Shown one piece after another: positions 17,422-26,260 of a stretch of DNA of 64,000 nucleotides. The stretch spans positions 186,001-250,000 of the forward strand of contig CAKQKE010000001.1 of assembly GCA_934247935.1 (NCBI GenBank), read 5' to 3'. The position numbers were made by a program, and so were the translations under genes. The stretch is from an uncultured Clostridia bacterium (GTDB lineage Bacteria > Bacillota > Clostridia > Christensenellales > Borkfalkiaceae). Within the stretch, counting starts at the first letter, position 1; each line of letters opens with the position of its first letter. The notes below the pieces were generated by a model. It did not search any database. It had not been told where the DNA came from and was given only the letters and a program-made list of their open reading frames with translations.

Positions 17422-18465
17422 TTAAAACGCGAACAGAATCAAAGCAGTAATAAAAGCCGAGAAAAGCCCGTGAAGCAGTTTTGTGCATACAAATCCGAGG
17501 GTTGAGACTCCGGCTTTTTTTAAATATACCGCCGATTGGCAAATTACCGATATTCCACCGAAAGAAATTAGAAAAGAAGTCAGAATTATCGGCAGATTTC
17601 CGCTTATTTTCGATAAATATATCGCGCCTTGGGTACATTCGATTATTCCTTTGCAAAACTGTGTCGCAACGTTTTCGCCGAGCAACGGCTTAAAAATCAT
17701 TATTAACGGCGACAAAAGGCAAAAATCACAAGCAATGCTCGTAAACACAAAAAATATCGATATAAACGCACCGACAACGCACACCGAAATTACCGAAGAA
17801 TATGCACAGTCATACAGTATATTTGAATTTTCTTTGCTTAAATTCGGAGATATCGTTTGAGAAATTCCGGTCTTTTTAAAAGAAAAAACAAAGCCTGAAA
17901 TTATTGCGGCAAGCACGTGCGAAATATACAATATTTTACCTATGCGGGAAGAATTAAACATTCCCACGCCCACTGCGCCGATAATAAACATAGGACCGGA
18001 AGTAGAGCAAAAAACGCTTGCTTTTTTGCAGTTTTCGCTGTCAAGTTGCCTGTTTTGGTATAAATCGGCGAGAATTTTGCAGCCTATAGGGTAGCCCGAA
18101 AGTATGCTCATAACGAAAGGATAAGCGGTTATTTCGGGGCATTTAAACACGTATTTCGTTATCGGCGAAAAAACTTTGGATAAGCCGTTTACGCAATCGG
18201 TTTTTATCATCAGCGTCGTTAAAAAGAAAAACGGCAACAGCGACGGCAGTACCGAAATCGCCCAGACCTTAATACCTTGCGCGCACACCGAAATATATCT
18301 TTGTGGAAATATTGCTAAAACAACCGCAACAAACAGAAGAAATGCCGTAAAAATTGTTTTTAAGGCAAGTTTTGAGAAGTTATCAGTGAAGTTTTTTGTT
18401 TTGAAATTCGCCCGAGATTTGACTTTTTTGTTTTTTTGTTTGTAAGAAGATGATAAAATCAACAT
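17422..18465 (-). CDS. ylbJ: Sporulation integral membrane protein YlbJ-like
   Basis: This 347-residue polytopic membrane protein has about eight hydrophobic segments and the nucleoside-recognition (Gate) fold signatures of YlbJ: LPSLLPFFFLTTL, SILSGYPIGCKI, and FCSTSGPMFIIGAVGVGM. In Bacillus, YlbJ is made in the mother cell under SigE and is needed for spore cortex formation. The neighbour pair rsmD-coaD matches the Bacillus order ylbH-ylbI-ylbJ, except that ylbJ is inverted here. A basic N-terminal tail of ~30 residues precedes the first membrane segment. The transported or sensed molecule is unknown. Its presence suggests sporulation, but no other spore-specific gene is in view. Confidence 0.85.
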   Translation of the reverse strand: MLILSSSYKQKNKKVKSRANFKTKNFTDNFSKLALKTIFTAFLLFVAVVLAIFPQRYISVCAQGIKVWAISVLPSLLPFFFLTTLMIKTDCVNGLSKVFSPITKYVFKCPEITAYPFVMSILSGYPIGCKILADLYQNRQLDSENCKKASVFCSTSGPMFIIGAVGVGMFNSSRIGKILYISHVLAAIISGFVFSFKKTGISQTISPNLSKENSNILYDCAYSSVISVCVVGAFISIFFVFTSIACDFCLLSPLIMIFKPLLGENVATQFCKGIIECTQGAIYLSKISGNLPIILTSFLISFGGISVICQSAVYLKKAGVSTLGFVCTKLLHGLFSAFITALILFAF

Positions 18466-18471
18466 ATTCTA

Positions 18472-18500
18472 TTGTATTATAAATTTGTTTGTGATATAAT
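18472..18500 (+). promoter_or_regulatory. Promoter of rarA
   Basis: TTGTAT (18472-18477), 17-bp spacer, perfect TATAAT (18495-18500) with extended -10 TGA. It begins seven bases beyond the start codon of the divergent ylbJ gene. Confidence 0.7.
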
Positions 18501-18591
18501 AATTTACAGACAAAACGTTGAAAATATCGACTGAAAAACCTTTTAACGTAAAAAAATAAACAGTCGAAGACATCAATCGATAAAGGATAAA

Positions 18592-19902
18592 ATGTACGAT
18601 TTATTTGATACCGTTGCGGTGAAAAACGAAAATATACCTCTTGCTGAAAGAATGAGACCTATGACCTTGCGTGATTTTCTCGGTCAAAGCCACATCGCCG
18701 AAGACGGAAGTTTATTGAGAAGAGCAATCCAGATGGACAGGCTCGGCAGTTGCATTTTCTGGGGTCCTCCCGGTTGCGGTAAAACCACGCTCGCAAATAT
18801 CATCGCCAATTCAACAAGCGGAAATTTTGTCAAGTTGAATGCGGTAAACAGCGGCGTTGCCGATGTAAAAAAAGCGGTTGACGAGGCGAGAGATAATTTA
18901 AAAATGTACGGCAAAAAGACTTATTTGTTGCTTGACGAGTGTCACAGATTCAACAAAACTCAAAGTGATTCGCTTTTGCCCGCCATTGAAAACGGAACGA
19001 TTATTTTTATAGGTTCTACCACCGAAAATCCTTATGCGTCCATGACGCCGGCTATCGTTTCTCGGTGCAGAGTTTTCGAGTTTAAAAGGCTTACCGAAGA
19101 AGACGTGATAAAGGCTCTCGACAGGGCGTTAAGCGACGAAAAGAAAGGGCTCGGCAATTTAAAGACTCAAGTATCCGACGAGGCGAAACGCCATATAGCG
19201 CGCCAATGCGGGGGAGATTTGCGTATAGCATATAACGCTCTCGAACTTGCGGTTTACACCACGCCGCCGAGAGAAGACGGGGTAATCGAAGTTACGCTTA
19301 AAGACGCCGAGCAATCCATTCAAAAAAAGGCTCTTTCTTTCGATGAAAACTCTTATTACGATATGTTGAGCGCGTTTTGCAAAAGTCTCAGGGGCAGCGA
19401 TTCAAACGCCGCGCTTTATTATTCGCAAAGGCTCATCAAGGGCGGTTGCGACCCCATGCTTATTTTAAGAAGGCTTGTCGCTCACTCGAGCGAAGACGTA
19501 GGCATGGCAAATTCAAACGCATTAGTCGTGGCTACAAGCGCGATGTACGCTTATCAGAATTTAGGTTATCCCGAGGGGCTTATTCCTTTAAGTCACGCCA
19601 TAATTTACGTGTGCGAAAGCGAAAAAAGCAACAGCGTTATCGAGGCTATGGGTGCAGCGGGCGAGGCTGCCGAAAAGGTAAGGGACGACAACGTTCCGCC
19701 GCATTTGAAAAACAGCGTATATGCCGATAAAGATGCGAAAATGAAAAGCAGCCAATACAAATATCCGCACAATTACGGCGGCTATGTAGAACAGCAATAT
19801 TTGCCGGATTCATTGAAAGACGAAGTGTTTTATAAACCTTCCGACCACGGTGACGAAGCGGAAGTGATTAAAAGACAAAAGCGTTTGGGAAAAATAAAGT
19901 AA
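18592..19902 (+). CDS. rarA: Replication-associated recombination protein A (AAA+ ATPase)
   Basis: RarA (MgsA) is a clamp-loader-like AAA+ ATPase that acts at stalled replication forks with single-strand binding protein. The 436-residue protein has PLAERMRP at the N-terminus, Walker A GPPGCGKT (58-65), Walker B LLLDECHRF (112-120), sensor 1 GSTTENP and a C-terminal tetramerisation region with AHSSEDVGMAN and the family-typical YKYPHNY. Length is normal. The start follows AAAGGA. It is a single-gene unit between its own promoter and the terminator near 20054. Confidence 0.95.
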   Translation: MYDLFDTVAVKNENIPLAERMRPMTLRDFLGQSHIAEDGSLLRRAIQMDRLGSCIFWGPPGCGKTTLANIIANSTSGNFVKLNAVNSGVADVKKAVDEARDNLKMYGKKTYLLLDECHRFNKTQSDSLLPAIENGTIIFIGSTTENPYASMTPAIVSRCRVFEFKRLTEEDVIKALDRALSDEKKGLGNLKTQVSDEAKRHIARQCGGDLRIAYNALELAVYTTPPREDGVIEVTLKDAEQSIQKKALSFDENSYYDMLSAFCKSLRGSDSNAALYYSQRLIKGGCDPMLILRRLVAHSSEDVGMANSNALVVATSAMYAYQNLGYPEGLIPLSHAIIYVCESEKSNSVIEAMGAAGEAAEKVRDDNVPPHLKNSVYADKDAKMKSSQYKYPHNYGGYVEQQYLPDSLKDEVFYKPSDHGDEAEVIKRQKRLGKIK

Positions 19903-20053
19903 AAACATAAAAAAATAAATGCTGCACGAAAATCGATTCGTCTGAAAATGCAATTAATTTAAAATATTGCAAGGTCGTTTTACGGGTGTGTTTTCGATAT
20001 ATACTTAACAAAACGCATTGTAAAACAGTTTAATTAAAAAATCAAAAACAAAA

Positions 20054-20098
20054 AACCGAACGCAAAGCAAAAGCAATGCGTTCGGTTAAATTTTTTTC
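20054..20098. terminator. Bidirectional intrinsic terminator between rarA and sepF
   Basis: Arms AACCGAACGCA (20054-20064) and TGCGTTCGGTT (20077-20087) with a T run to the right and an A run to the left, so it can serve rarA (plus) and sepF (minus). The rest of 19903-20251 shows nothing else recognisable. Confidence 0.85.
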
Positions 20099-20251
20099 AA
20101 TTTGGTCAATTTAAATAACTGTTTAAAAGGTGGCGGGTTGGTTGTAATATATCGTCTGGTCATGATAAATAAACGGGGTATAATAAAAATAAATTCGACG
20201 TAAAAGCAAAGGTTTAATTTATGTCCTTGTTTTTTATTTATACTTGCGGAT

Positions 20252-20581
20252 TTATTTATGTTTATCGAATTTGATAGAGTACAAATTTTCGCCTTCTTCG
20301 GATATTGTTCCGCCCAGCGCGTATACCGCGCCCGTCAATAAATCGATTACGCGTTGTTTGGTCCTCGGGGTAACGTTTGAAAGGTCTACCGAAAATAGTT
20401 TTTTGTCTTTCATAATGTCGATTATGTCTTGCACGTCATCGAAAGATTGCGGGGTATATACCGCTTTTACGCCTCTTTTAACGGGTCTGTTAATAGAAGC
20501 GTCGGCATTTTTTTGTTCTGTAACGTTTTGCGAGGTAGTCGTTTTATCGACTTTTTTTAAAAATATTTCCGACAATTTCAT
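20252..20581 (-). CDS. sepF: Cell division protein SepF
   Basis: SepF is an FtsZ-binding protein that tethers and aligns FtsZ filaments at the division septum in Gram-positive bacteria. The 109-residue protein ends in the DUF552 core: VYTPQSFDDVQDIIDIM, a central KKLFSVDLSNV and RVIDLLTGAVYALGG. The N-terminal part (first ~37 residues) is shorter than in Bacillus but starts with an amphipathic segment (MKLSEIFLKKV) that could bind membrane, as known for the family. The ribosome binding site AAGGA precedes the start. It follows the SRP RNA on the same strand, separated by a terminator. Confidence 0.93.
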   Translation of the reverse strand: MKLSEIFLKKVDKTTTSQNVTEQKNADASINRPVKRGVKAVYTPQSFDDVQDIIDIMKDKKLFSVDLSNVTPRTKQRVIDLLTGAVYALGGTISEEGENLYSIKFDKHK

Positions 20582-20710
20582 AAATGAGTCCTTTAAAATC
20601 TCTTAAACAAAATTATTTGCGCCAATATAAAATGCCCATATAAAGCAAAAATGCAATCGGGCAAAATTCACAAATTTGCCAAAGAGAAAAATTAAAAGTA
20701 AATATAACAT

Positions 20711-20737
20711 AATAAAAGCCGTTTTAAAAAACGGCCG
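20711..20737 (-). terminator. Terminator of the SRP RNA
   Basis: On the minus strand GCCGTTTT and AAAACGGC form a hairpin followed by TTTTATT. It lies just after the mapped 3' end of the SRP RNA. Confidence 0.8.
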
Positions 20738-20750
20738 GAATAAGCAAAAA

Positions 20751-21018
20751 TACTGTGCATTCTTTTTTGTAGAACACCACCGAAGCGTAAACCGGGCAGG
20801 TTACTCCTCTAAAGCTACCTTATGGCACATAAACAAATCCGCTTAATGCTGCTATATTCCTATCCTGACATGGTTCACGACAGTCTATTGCATAAGACCT
20901 TAGTATCAACATCCCTTACGCGGCGCAGCCAACCATGGCGAACTCCGAGAAAGACTCTTCGACCTTGCTGTAGTGGATTGCAAGTACAGGGCACCACTAG
21001 CTCCCCATCTAGCACAGT
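20751..21018 (-). ncRNA. ffs: Signal recognition particle RNA, large bacterial type
   Basis: Read on the minus strand this ~268-base RNA matches the Bacillus scRNA type. Its 5' end reads GTGCTAGATGGGGAG and then GGTGCCCTGTACTTGCAATCC. The helix 8 region reads TGAACCATGTCAGG, then GGAA tetraloop, then AGCAGCATTAAGCGG. The ends pair: TACTGTGC at the 5' end with GCACAGTA at the 3' end. The SRP RNA binds Ffh and targets nascent membrane and secreted proteins. Unusually, the short stem under the GGAA tetraloop is ATA/TAT (plus coordinates 20854-20863) where most bacteria have UCC/GGA. A promoter lies at 21025-21053 and a terminator at 20711. Confidence 0.95.
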
Positions 21019-21024
21019 ATGTAT

Positions 21025-21053
21025 ATTTTATATTAATTTTGAAAATAAATCAA
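21025..21053 (-). promoter_or_regulatory. Promoter of the SRP RNA
   Basis: On the minus strand TTGATT (21048-21053), 17-bp spacer, TAAAAT (21025-21030). The predicted start, about seven bases past the -10, falls at 21018, exactly where the RNA is expected to begin. Confidence 0.75.
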
Positions 21054-21082
21054 GTAAAATAAGTAAGTTTTTGTTAAAACAC

Positions 21083-21111
21083 TTTACAAGAGAGCAAAAA
21101 TTTGATATTAT
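21083..21111 (+). promoter_or_regulatory. Promoter of the T-box/ileS operon
   Basis: TTTACA (21083-21088), 17-bp spacer, TATTAT (21106-21111), with an extended -10 TGA. It is back to back with the SRP RNA promoter, with only 29 bases between the two -35 boxes. Confidence 0.7.
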
Positions 21112-21117
21112 ATTACC

Positions 21118-21352
21118 GTAAACGTTGACGGAAACACGTTTTACGGTATAAACGCATCAGCGAGCGACGTACGGTGAGAGGTCGCGGCAGGTTGTCCGTA
21201 AAATATCATTCCCGAGTATGCGGAAGAATAAAGTAGACCCGCACGGCATCCCCGTTACAGGATAAAAAGTGCGTAAAGTTATATCGGCTTTACGAATTAG
21301 AGTGGTACCGCGGAATCCCCGTCTCTAAACGAGACAGGGATTTTATTTTTTA
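21118..21352 (+). promoter_or_regulatory. T-box leader, isoleucine-specific
   Basis: The leader of ileS contains the diagnostic T-box AGAGTGGTACCGCGG (21299-21313), which captures the uncharged tRNA acceptor end. A candidate specifier codon ATC (Ile) lies at 21205-21207 in a context (AATATCATTCCCGAGT) like that of known Ile T-boxes. A terminator hairpin (21316-21340) follows. In this family uncharged tRNA-Ile stabilises the antiterminator and lets transcription continue into the gene. Stem I pairings can be drawn (TTTTACGG with CCGTAAAA) but I did not resolve the full fold. Confidence 0.93.
21316..21352 (+). terminator. Regulated terminator of the T-box
   Basis: Arms TCCCCGTCTC (21316-21325) and GAGACAGGGA (21331-21340, one mismatch) followed by TTTTATTTTTT. 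The T-box bulge just upstream pairs alternatively to form the antiterminator. Confidence 0.88.
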
Positions 21353-21379
21353 TTGAAATATTTAATCAGGAGAACGAAT

Positions 21380-24300
21380 ATGTACAAAAAAGTCGACACT
21401 TCGTTAAACTTTCTCGACAGAGAAAAAGAAGTAATTGAGTTTTGGAAAGAAAACGACGTATTTAAAAAGAGCATCGAGGAAACCGAAGGCGGAAAAGAAT
21501 TCTGTTTTTACGACGGACCTCCGACGGCAAACGGCAAGCCGCATATCGGTCACGTGCTTACAAGGGTAATGAAAGATATTATACCCAGATATAAAACCAT
21601 GAAGGGTATGCACGTTTTGAGAAAAGCGGGTTGGGACACTCACGGTCTTCCCGTAGAACTCGAAATAGAGAAAAAACTAGGCCTCGACGGTAAAAAAGAT
21701 ATCGAAAATTACGGTATAGAACCGTTTATCAAGCAATGTAAAGAAAGCGTATGGAAATATACCGACGAATGGAAGAAAATGTCCGACAGGCTCGGTTATT
21801 GGGTGGATATGGACAATCCGTACGTAACTTATAAAGACGATTATATCGAGTCCGAATGGTGGGCTTTAAAGACCATTTACGAAAAAGGACTTTTATATAA
21901 AGGTCACAAAATCGTGCCTTATTGCCCGCGTTGCGGAACGGCTCTTTCCAGCCACGAGGTCGCTCAAGGATATAAAGACGTAAAAGAAAGGTCGGTATTC
22001 GTCAAGTTTAAGTTAAAAAACGAAGATAAGTATTTCCTCGTATGGACTACTACGCCCTGGACTTTGCCGTCAAACGTCGCTTTGTGTATGAATGCAAAAG
22101 AAGACTATGCCGAAATCAAGGCGAACGGCGAAGTTTATATAATGGCAAAAGCACTTATTCCAACTTTGTTTGAAGAATATGAAATCGTTTCGGTAAAGAA
22201 AGGCAAAGATTACGAATACACCGAGTACGAGCCGCTTTTCCCGTATGCCGTAGGCACGTTTAAGCAAAAGGCGTTTTACGTGACCAATGCCGAATACGTC
22301 ACGCTTACCGACGGTACGGGTATCGTTCATATCGCGCCCGCTTTCGGCGAAGACGATGCCGGCGTAGGCAGAGCATACAATCTTCCGTTCGTTCAACTCG
22401 TAAACGACAGGGGCAGACTCACCGAAGAATGCGGAGAGTTTGCCGATATGTTCGTAAAAGACGCCGACAGACCCATAATGATGAATCTGAAAGAGCGTAA
22501 CATGTTGTTTAAAGACATGCTTTACGAGCACAGTTATCCATTCTGTTGGAGATGCAACACGCCGCTTATTTACTATGCGAGAAGTTCCTGGTTTATCAAG
22601 ATGACCGCAGTAAAAGACAGACTTTTGGCGGCAAACGCTTCGGTAAACTGGATGCCGGAAACGATCGGTACGGGCAGAATGGGCAATTTCCTTGAAAACG
22701 TAATCGACTGGGGTCTTTCGAGAGAGAGATATTGGGGCACGCCGCTTCCTATCTGGGTGTGCGACGATTGCGGTGAAATACACGTGATGGGCTCTAAAAA
22801 AGAACTCAAAGAAAGATGCGGAATAGAGGGAGACATCGAACTTCACAGACCTTATATCGACAATGCCGTATGTACGTGCGAAAAGTGCGGCGGTAAGATG
22901 CACAGGGTAAAAGAAGTAATCGACTGTTGGTTCGATTCGGGCAGTATGCCGTTTGCGCAATTCCACTATCCGTTTGAAAATCAGGAGTTATTTGAAAAGC
23001 ATTTCCCCGCTGACTTCATCAGCGAAGCGGTTGACCAGACGAGAGGTTGGTTTTATACTTTGCTCGCCATATCGACTATTCTTTTCGACAGAGCACCGTT
23101 TAAAAACTGTATCGTATTGGGACACGTCAACGATAAAAACGGCTTGAAGATGAGCAAGCACATAGGCAACGTAGTAGACCCGTGGACGGTGCTCGACAAA
23201 CAAGGCGCGGACGCCGTAAGATGGTATTTCTATACAATTTCGTCACCGTGGCTTCCGTCGAGATTCTATGAAGAAGCGGTATCGGAAAGTCAAAGAAAGT
23301 TTATGGGAACGTTGTGGAACACTTACGCTTTCTTCGTGCTTTACGCAAATATAGACAATTACGACCCGTCAAAGTATAATCTTAAAGATTGCAAACTTAC
23401 CGTTATGGATAAGTGGATTTTATCCAAACTCAACACTTTGGTTAAAAACGTAGACGATGGTCTTGATAAATATCAGATTTTTGAAACGGCAAGAATGATG
23501 CAGGACTACGTGGACGATCTTTCCAACTGGTACGTTCGCAGAGGCAGAGAGAGATATTGGGGCAGCGAAATGACCGACGACAAAGCGGCGGCATACACCA
23601 CTTTGTGGACTGTGCTCGTTACGCTTGCAAAACTTTCCGCTCCGTACACTCCGTTTATCGCAGAGACTATGTACAGAAATCTCGTTCCGCAATTCTTTAA
23701 AGATGCGCCCGTTTCGGTGCATTTGTGCCGTTTCCCCGAATGTGACGACAGCATGGTCGATAAAGACCTCGAGGAAAGAATGAAAGACGTAATGTCCATA
23801 GTAGTACTCGGCAGAGCGGCGAGAAACGCATCTAACATCAAAAATCGTCAACCGCTTTCAAAACTTTACGTGGCGACGGACAAAAAGGTTGCGCTTTCCG
23901 ACGAGTTGTACGCAATTGCGGGAGACGAACTCAACGTTAAATCTATCGAGATACTTCACGACGCATCTAAATTCGTCAAATACAAAATCAAACCCCAACT
24001 TAAAACTCTCGGACCTAAATACGGTGCGAAACTCGGCGCGATAAGAAAATTCCTTGACGAGTGCAATGCCGGCGAAATCGTAGCGACTGTAAAAGCGGGT
24101 AAGACTTATAATACGGTAATCGACGGAACGGAAGTAGAATTTACTCTGGACGACCTTTTAATAAGCAGCGAAAGTATGGAAGGTTACGTATCGGAATCCG
24201 AAAACGGTTTGACTGTCGTGCTCGATACTCATATTAACGAGGAGTTGTTGCTTGAAGGTATCGAAAGAGAAATCGTATCCAAAGTACAAACCATGAGAAA

Positions 24301-24502
24301 AGAGGCGGGCTTTGAAGTTACCGACAGAATAGTTCTTTATTACGAGGCGGAAGGCAATGCTCTTAAGGTACTTGAAAGTCAGAATGCGTCGGTGGCGGAA
24401 GACGTGCTTGCGGTAAAAGTCGTCAAAGGAATAAACGGCGGCTACGTAAAGCAATGGAACATTAACGGAGAAGACGTAACTTTGTCCGTCGAAAAAGCAT
24501 AA
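21380..24502 (+). CDS. ileS: Isoleucine--tRNA ligase, type 2
   Basis: IleRS charges tRNA-Ile with isoleucine in the cytoplasm. The start is ATG 21380 after AGGAG; the longer frame begins in the T-box terminator. The 1040-residue protein has the class I HIGH motif PHIGH (His55-His58), KMSKH at 590-594, and two CxxC pairs near PRCG and EKCG. The CP1 and catalytic regions, including DCWFDSGSMPF, are of the eukaryote-like type 2 IleRS. Type 2 enzymes are known to be often less sensitive to mupirocin; whether this one is resistant cannot be read from sequence. It is controlled by the T-box leader. The next gene starts five bases after the stop, so it heads an operon of RNA-related genes. Confidence 0.97.
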   Translation: MYKKVDTSLNFLDREKEVIEFWKENDVFKKSIEETEGGKEFCFYDGPPTANGKPHIGHVLTRVMKDIIPRYKTMKGMHVLRKAGWDTHGLPVELEIEKKLGLDGKKDIENYGIEPFIKQCKESVWKYTDEWKKMSDRLGYWVDMDNPYVTYKDDYIESEWWALKTIYEKGLLYKGHKIVPYCPRCGTALSSHEVAQGYKDVKERSVFVKFKLKNEDKYFLVWTTTPWTLPSNVALCMNAKEDYAEIKANGEVYIMAKALIPTLFEEYEIVSVKKGKDYEYTEYEPLFPYAVGTFKQKAFYVTNAEYVTLTDGTGIVHIAPAFGEDDAGVGRAYNLPFVQLVNDRGRLTEECGEFADMFVKDADRPIMMNLKERNMLFKDMLYEHSYPFCWRCNTPLIYYARSSWFIKMTAVKDRLLAANASVNWMPETIGTGRMGNFLENVIDWGLSRERYWGTPLPIWVCDDCGEIHVMGSKKELKERCGIEGDIELHRPYIDNAVCTCEKCGGKMHRVKEVIDCWFDSGSMPFAQFHYPFENQELFEKHFPADFISEAVDQTRGWFYTLLAISTILFDRAPFKNCIVLGHVNDKNGLKMSKHIGNVVDPWTVLDKQGADAVRWYFYTISSPWLPSRFYEEAVSESQRKFMGTLWNTYAFFVLYANIDNYDPSKYNLKDCKLTVMDKWILSKLNTLVKNVDDGLDKYQIFETARMMQDYVDDLSNWYVRRGRERYWGSEMTDDKAAAYTTLWTVLVTLAKLSAPYTPFIAETMYRNLVPQFFKDAPVSVHLCRFPECDDSMVDKDLEERMKDVMSIVVLGRAARNASNIKNRQPLSKLYVATDKKVALSDELYAIAGDELNVKSIEILHDASKFVKYKIKPQLKTLGPKYGAKLGAIRKFLDECNAGEIVATVKAGKTYNTVIDGTEVEFTLDDLLISSESMEGYVSESENGLTVVLDTHINEELLLEGIEREIVSKVQTMRKEAGFEVTDRIVLYYEAEGNALKVLESQNASVAEDVLAVKVVKGINGGYVKQWNINGEDVTLSVEKA

Positions 24503-24507
24503 AAGTT

Positions 24508-25377
24508 ATGAAAATTGCTGATAAATGGCAAGATTATGAAATAATCGCTACGGGCGACGGGTACAAACTCGAGAGGTGGAAAGACGTTGTTCTTCTCCGC
24601 CCCGACCCGCAGGTTATTTGGAAAAGCCAAGTTAATATGGAAGAATACCCGGGGCTTAACGCGGTATACCGCCGAAGCGAAACGGGTGGCGGTTCGTGGC
24701 ATATTTTAAAAAAGATGCCCGAAGAATGGACTGTAAATTACGGCGAACTTACTTTTAAAATCAAGCCCATGGGTTTTAAGCACACGGGTCTTTTCCCCGA
24801 ACAAGCGGCAAATTGGGAAACCGTTTCTTCGCTTATAAAAAATGCGGGCAGAGATATAAACGTGCTTAATTTATTTGCATATACGGGCGGCGCGACCGTC
24901 GCTTGCTGTAAGGCAGGAGCGAGCGTTTGCCACGTAGACGCAAGTAAGGGAATGGTTGAAAGAGCGGGCGAAAACATGCGCCTTTCCGGTCTTGAAAGGG
25001 CGAGTGTAAGATACATTATCGATGATTGTAAAAAGTTTGTGCAAAGAGAAATAAAAAGAGGAAGGCGTTATGATGCGGTAATTATGGACCCGCCGAGTTA
25101 CGGCAGAGGACCTAACGGCGAAATGTGGAAAATCGAAAACAATTTATTTGATTTCGTCGAACTGTGCAATCAGGTTTTGTCGGATAATCCGCTTTTCTTT
25201 TTGATTAATTCTTACACGACGGGTTTGCAACCGCAAGTGCTTAAAAATATACTCGAACTTACCGTTGCTAAAAACAGAAGCGGTTACGTCGAGGCGTACG
25301 AAGTAGGGCTTCCCACAGACGAAGGCATAGCGTTGCCGTGCGGAGCAGGAGGTATTTATATAAATGACAAAAGATGA
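24508..25377 (+). CDS. SAM-dependent methyltransferase, RlmI/RlmK-like
   Basis: This 289-residue protein has the class I methyltransferase core of the 23S rRNA cytosine methyltransferase group (COG1092/PF10672): NLFAYTGGAT (121-130) for SAM and the catalytic DPPSYGRGP (194-202). The N-terminal PUA domain found in full-length RlmI is missing; instead residues 1-110 form the beta-rich region GGSWHILK and FKHTGLFPEQ typical of the shorter family. An RNA substrate is inferred from family and from its place between ileS and a pseudouridine synthase. It overlaps the next gene by 14 bases. Confidence 0.88.
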   Translation: MKIADKWQDYEIIATGDGYKLERWKDVVLLRPDPQVIWKSQVNMEEYPGLNAVYRRSETGGGSWHILKKMPEEWTVNYGELTFKIKPMGFKHTGLFPEQAANWETVSSLIKNAGRDINVLNLFAYTGGATVACCKAGASVCHVDASKGMVERAGENMRLSGLERASVRYIIDDCKKFVQREIKRGRRYDAVIMDPPSYGRGPNGEMWKIENNLFDFVELCNQVLSDNPLFFLINSYTTGLQPQVLKNILELTVAKNRSGYVEAYEVGLPTDEGIALPCGAGGIYINDKR

Positions 25378-26074
25378 ATTGACCGTTTTATACGAAGACA
25401 ATCATATAATCGTAGTGCTTAAACCGCAAAACGTGCCTTGTTGCGAGGACGAAAGCAAAGATATTGACTTGCTTTCGGTAATTAAAGAACATATCAAGGA
25501 AAAAGAAAACAAGCAAGGCAACGTATACGTAGGGCTTGTCCACAGACTCGACAGAGTTACGGGCGGAGTAATGGTGTATGCGAAAAGCAGTAAAGCGGCG
25601 AGCAGACTTTCCGAACAAATGCAAACCGGAGGTTTCGAGAAAAAATATCTCACCGTACTTGTGGGCGAACCTAAAGAAGATAAGGCGACTTTGACCGATT
25701 ATATGAAGAAAAACGCGGTAAACAACATGGTTTACGTTTGCGGACAATCGGTTGACGGCGCAAAATTTGCCGAACTCGAATACAAGGTGCTCGACAAGAA
25801 AAACGGGCTTACGCTTACCGAAGTCAAGTTGCACACTGGCAGAAGTCATCAGATCCGTGTTCAAATGAGCCATAGAAGCACTCCCGTTTACGGCGATATG
25901 CGTTATGGCGGGGAGAATGCAAGAAAGGGCAAAATCGCGCTTTGGGCGACGAGTCTGGCGTTTAATCATCCCGTGTCCAAAGAAAGGCTTGTGTTTAAAA
26001 TCGAGCCGCCAAAGGACGAAACGCCGTGGAATTTATTTGACATATCGAAATACGTCGACGTTTACGGAAATTAA
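25364..26074 (+). CDS. RluA-family pseudouridine synthase
   Basis: RluA-type enzymes isomerise specific uridines in rRNA or tRNA. The 236-residue protein carries the signature HRLDRVTGG (60-68) with catalytic Asp63, and TGRSHQIRVQ and PVYGDMRYGG in the C-terminal half. There is no S4 RNA-binding domain, so it is the short form. Start ATG 25364 is preceded by AGGAGG and overlaps the methyltransferase gene by 14 bases, pointing to translational coupling. The exact target uridine is unknown. Confidence 0.92.
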   Translation: MTKDELTVLYEDNHIIVVLKPQNVPCCEDESKDIDLLSVIKEHIKEKENKQGNVYVGLVHRLDRVTGGVMVYAKSSKAASRLSEQMQTGGFEKKYLTVLVGEPKEDKATLTDYMKKNAVNNMVYVCGQSVDGAKFAELEYKVLDKKNGLTLTEVKLHTGRSHQIRVQMSHRSTPVYGDMRYGGENARKGKIALWATSLAFNHPVSKERLVFKIEPPKDETPWNLFDISKYVDVYGN

Positions 26075-26180
26075 CAAGTCGTATTTTGCGATTTTACTAT
26101 TGAATTAAAATCCGGCGGTATAACGTGCCGGGGTTTGAATAAGAGATATAAAAAATCGAAGTATAAAAGTTTTACAATTT

Positions 26181-26220
26181 AAAAGCCGTACCTTTCATTG
26201 AATTATGGGGTACGGTTTTT
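26181..26220. terminator. Bidirectional terminator after rluA-like gene
   Basis: Arms AAAAGCCGTACC (26181-26192) and GGTACGGTTTTT (26209-26220). A and T runs on both sides suit both the plus-strand pseudouridine synthase gene and the convergent minus-strand gene. Confidence 0.85.
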
Positions 26221-26260
26221 ATATAAAATTTTTATTTCGTTAAGCGTAGACGATTGCGTA

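Noticed and set aside
20822..21121. Plus-strand open frame of 99 codons
   Set aside because: It lies across the SRP RNA and its promoter region on the opposite strand.
22070..22966. 298-codon minus-strand frame inside ileS
   Set aside because: It is the antisense of a well-supported synthetase gene and shows no family resemblance.
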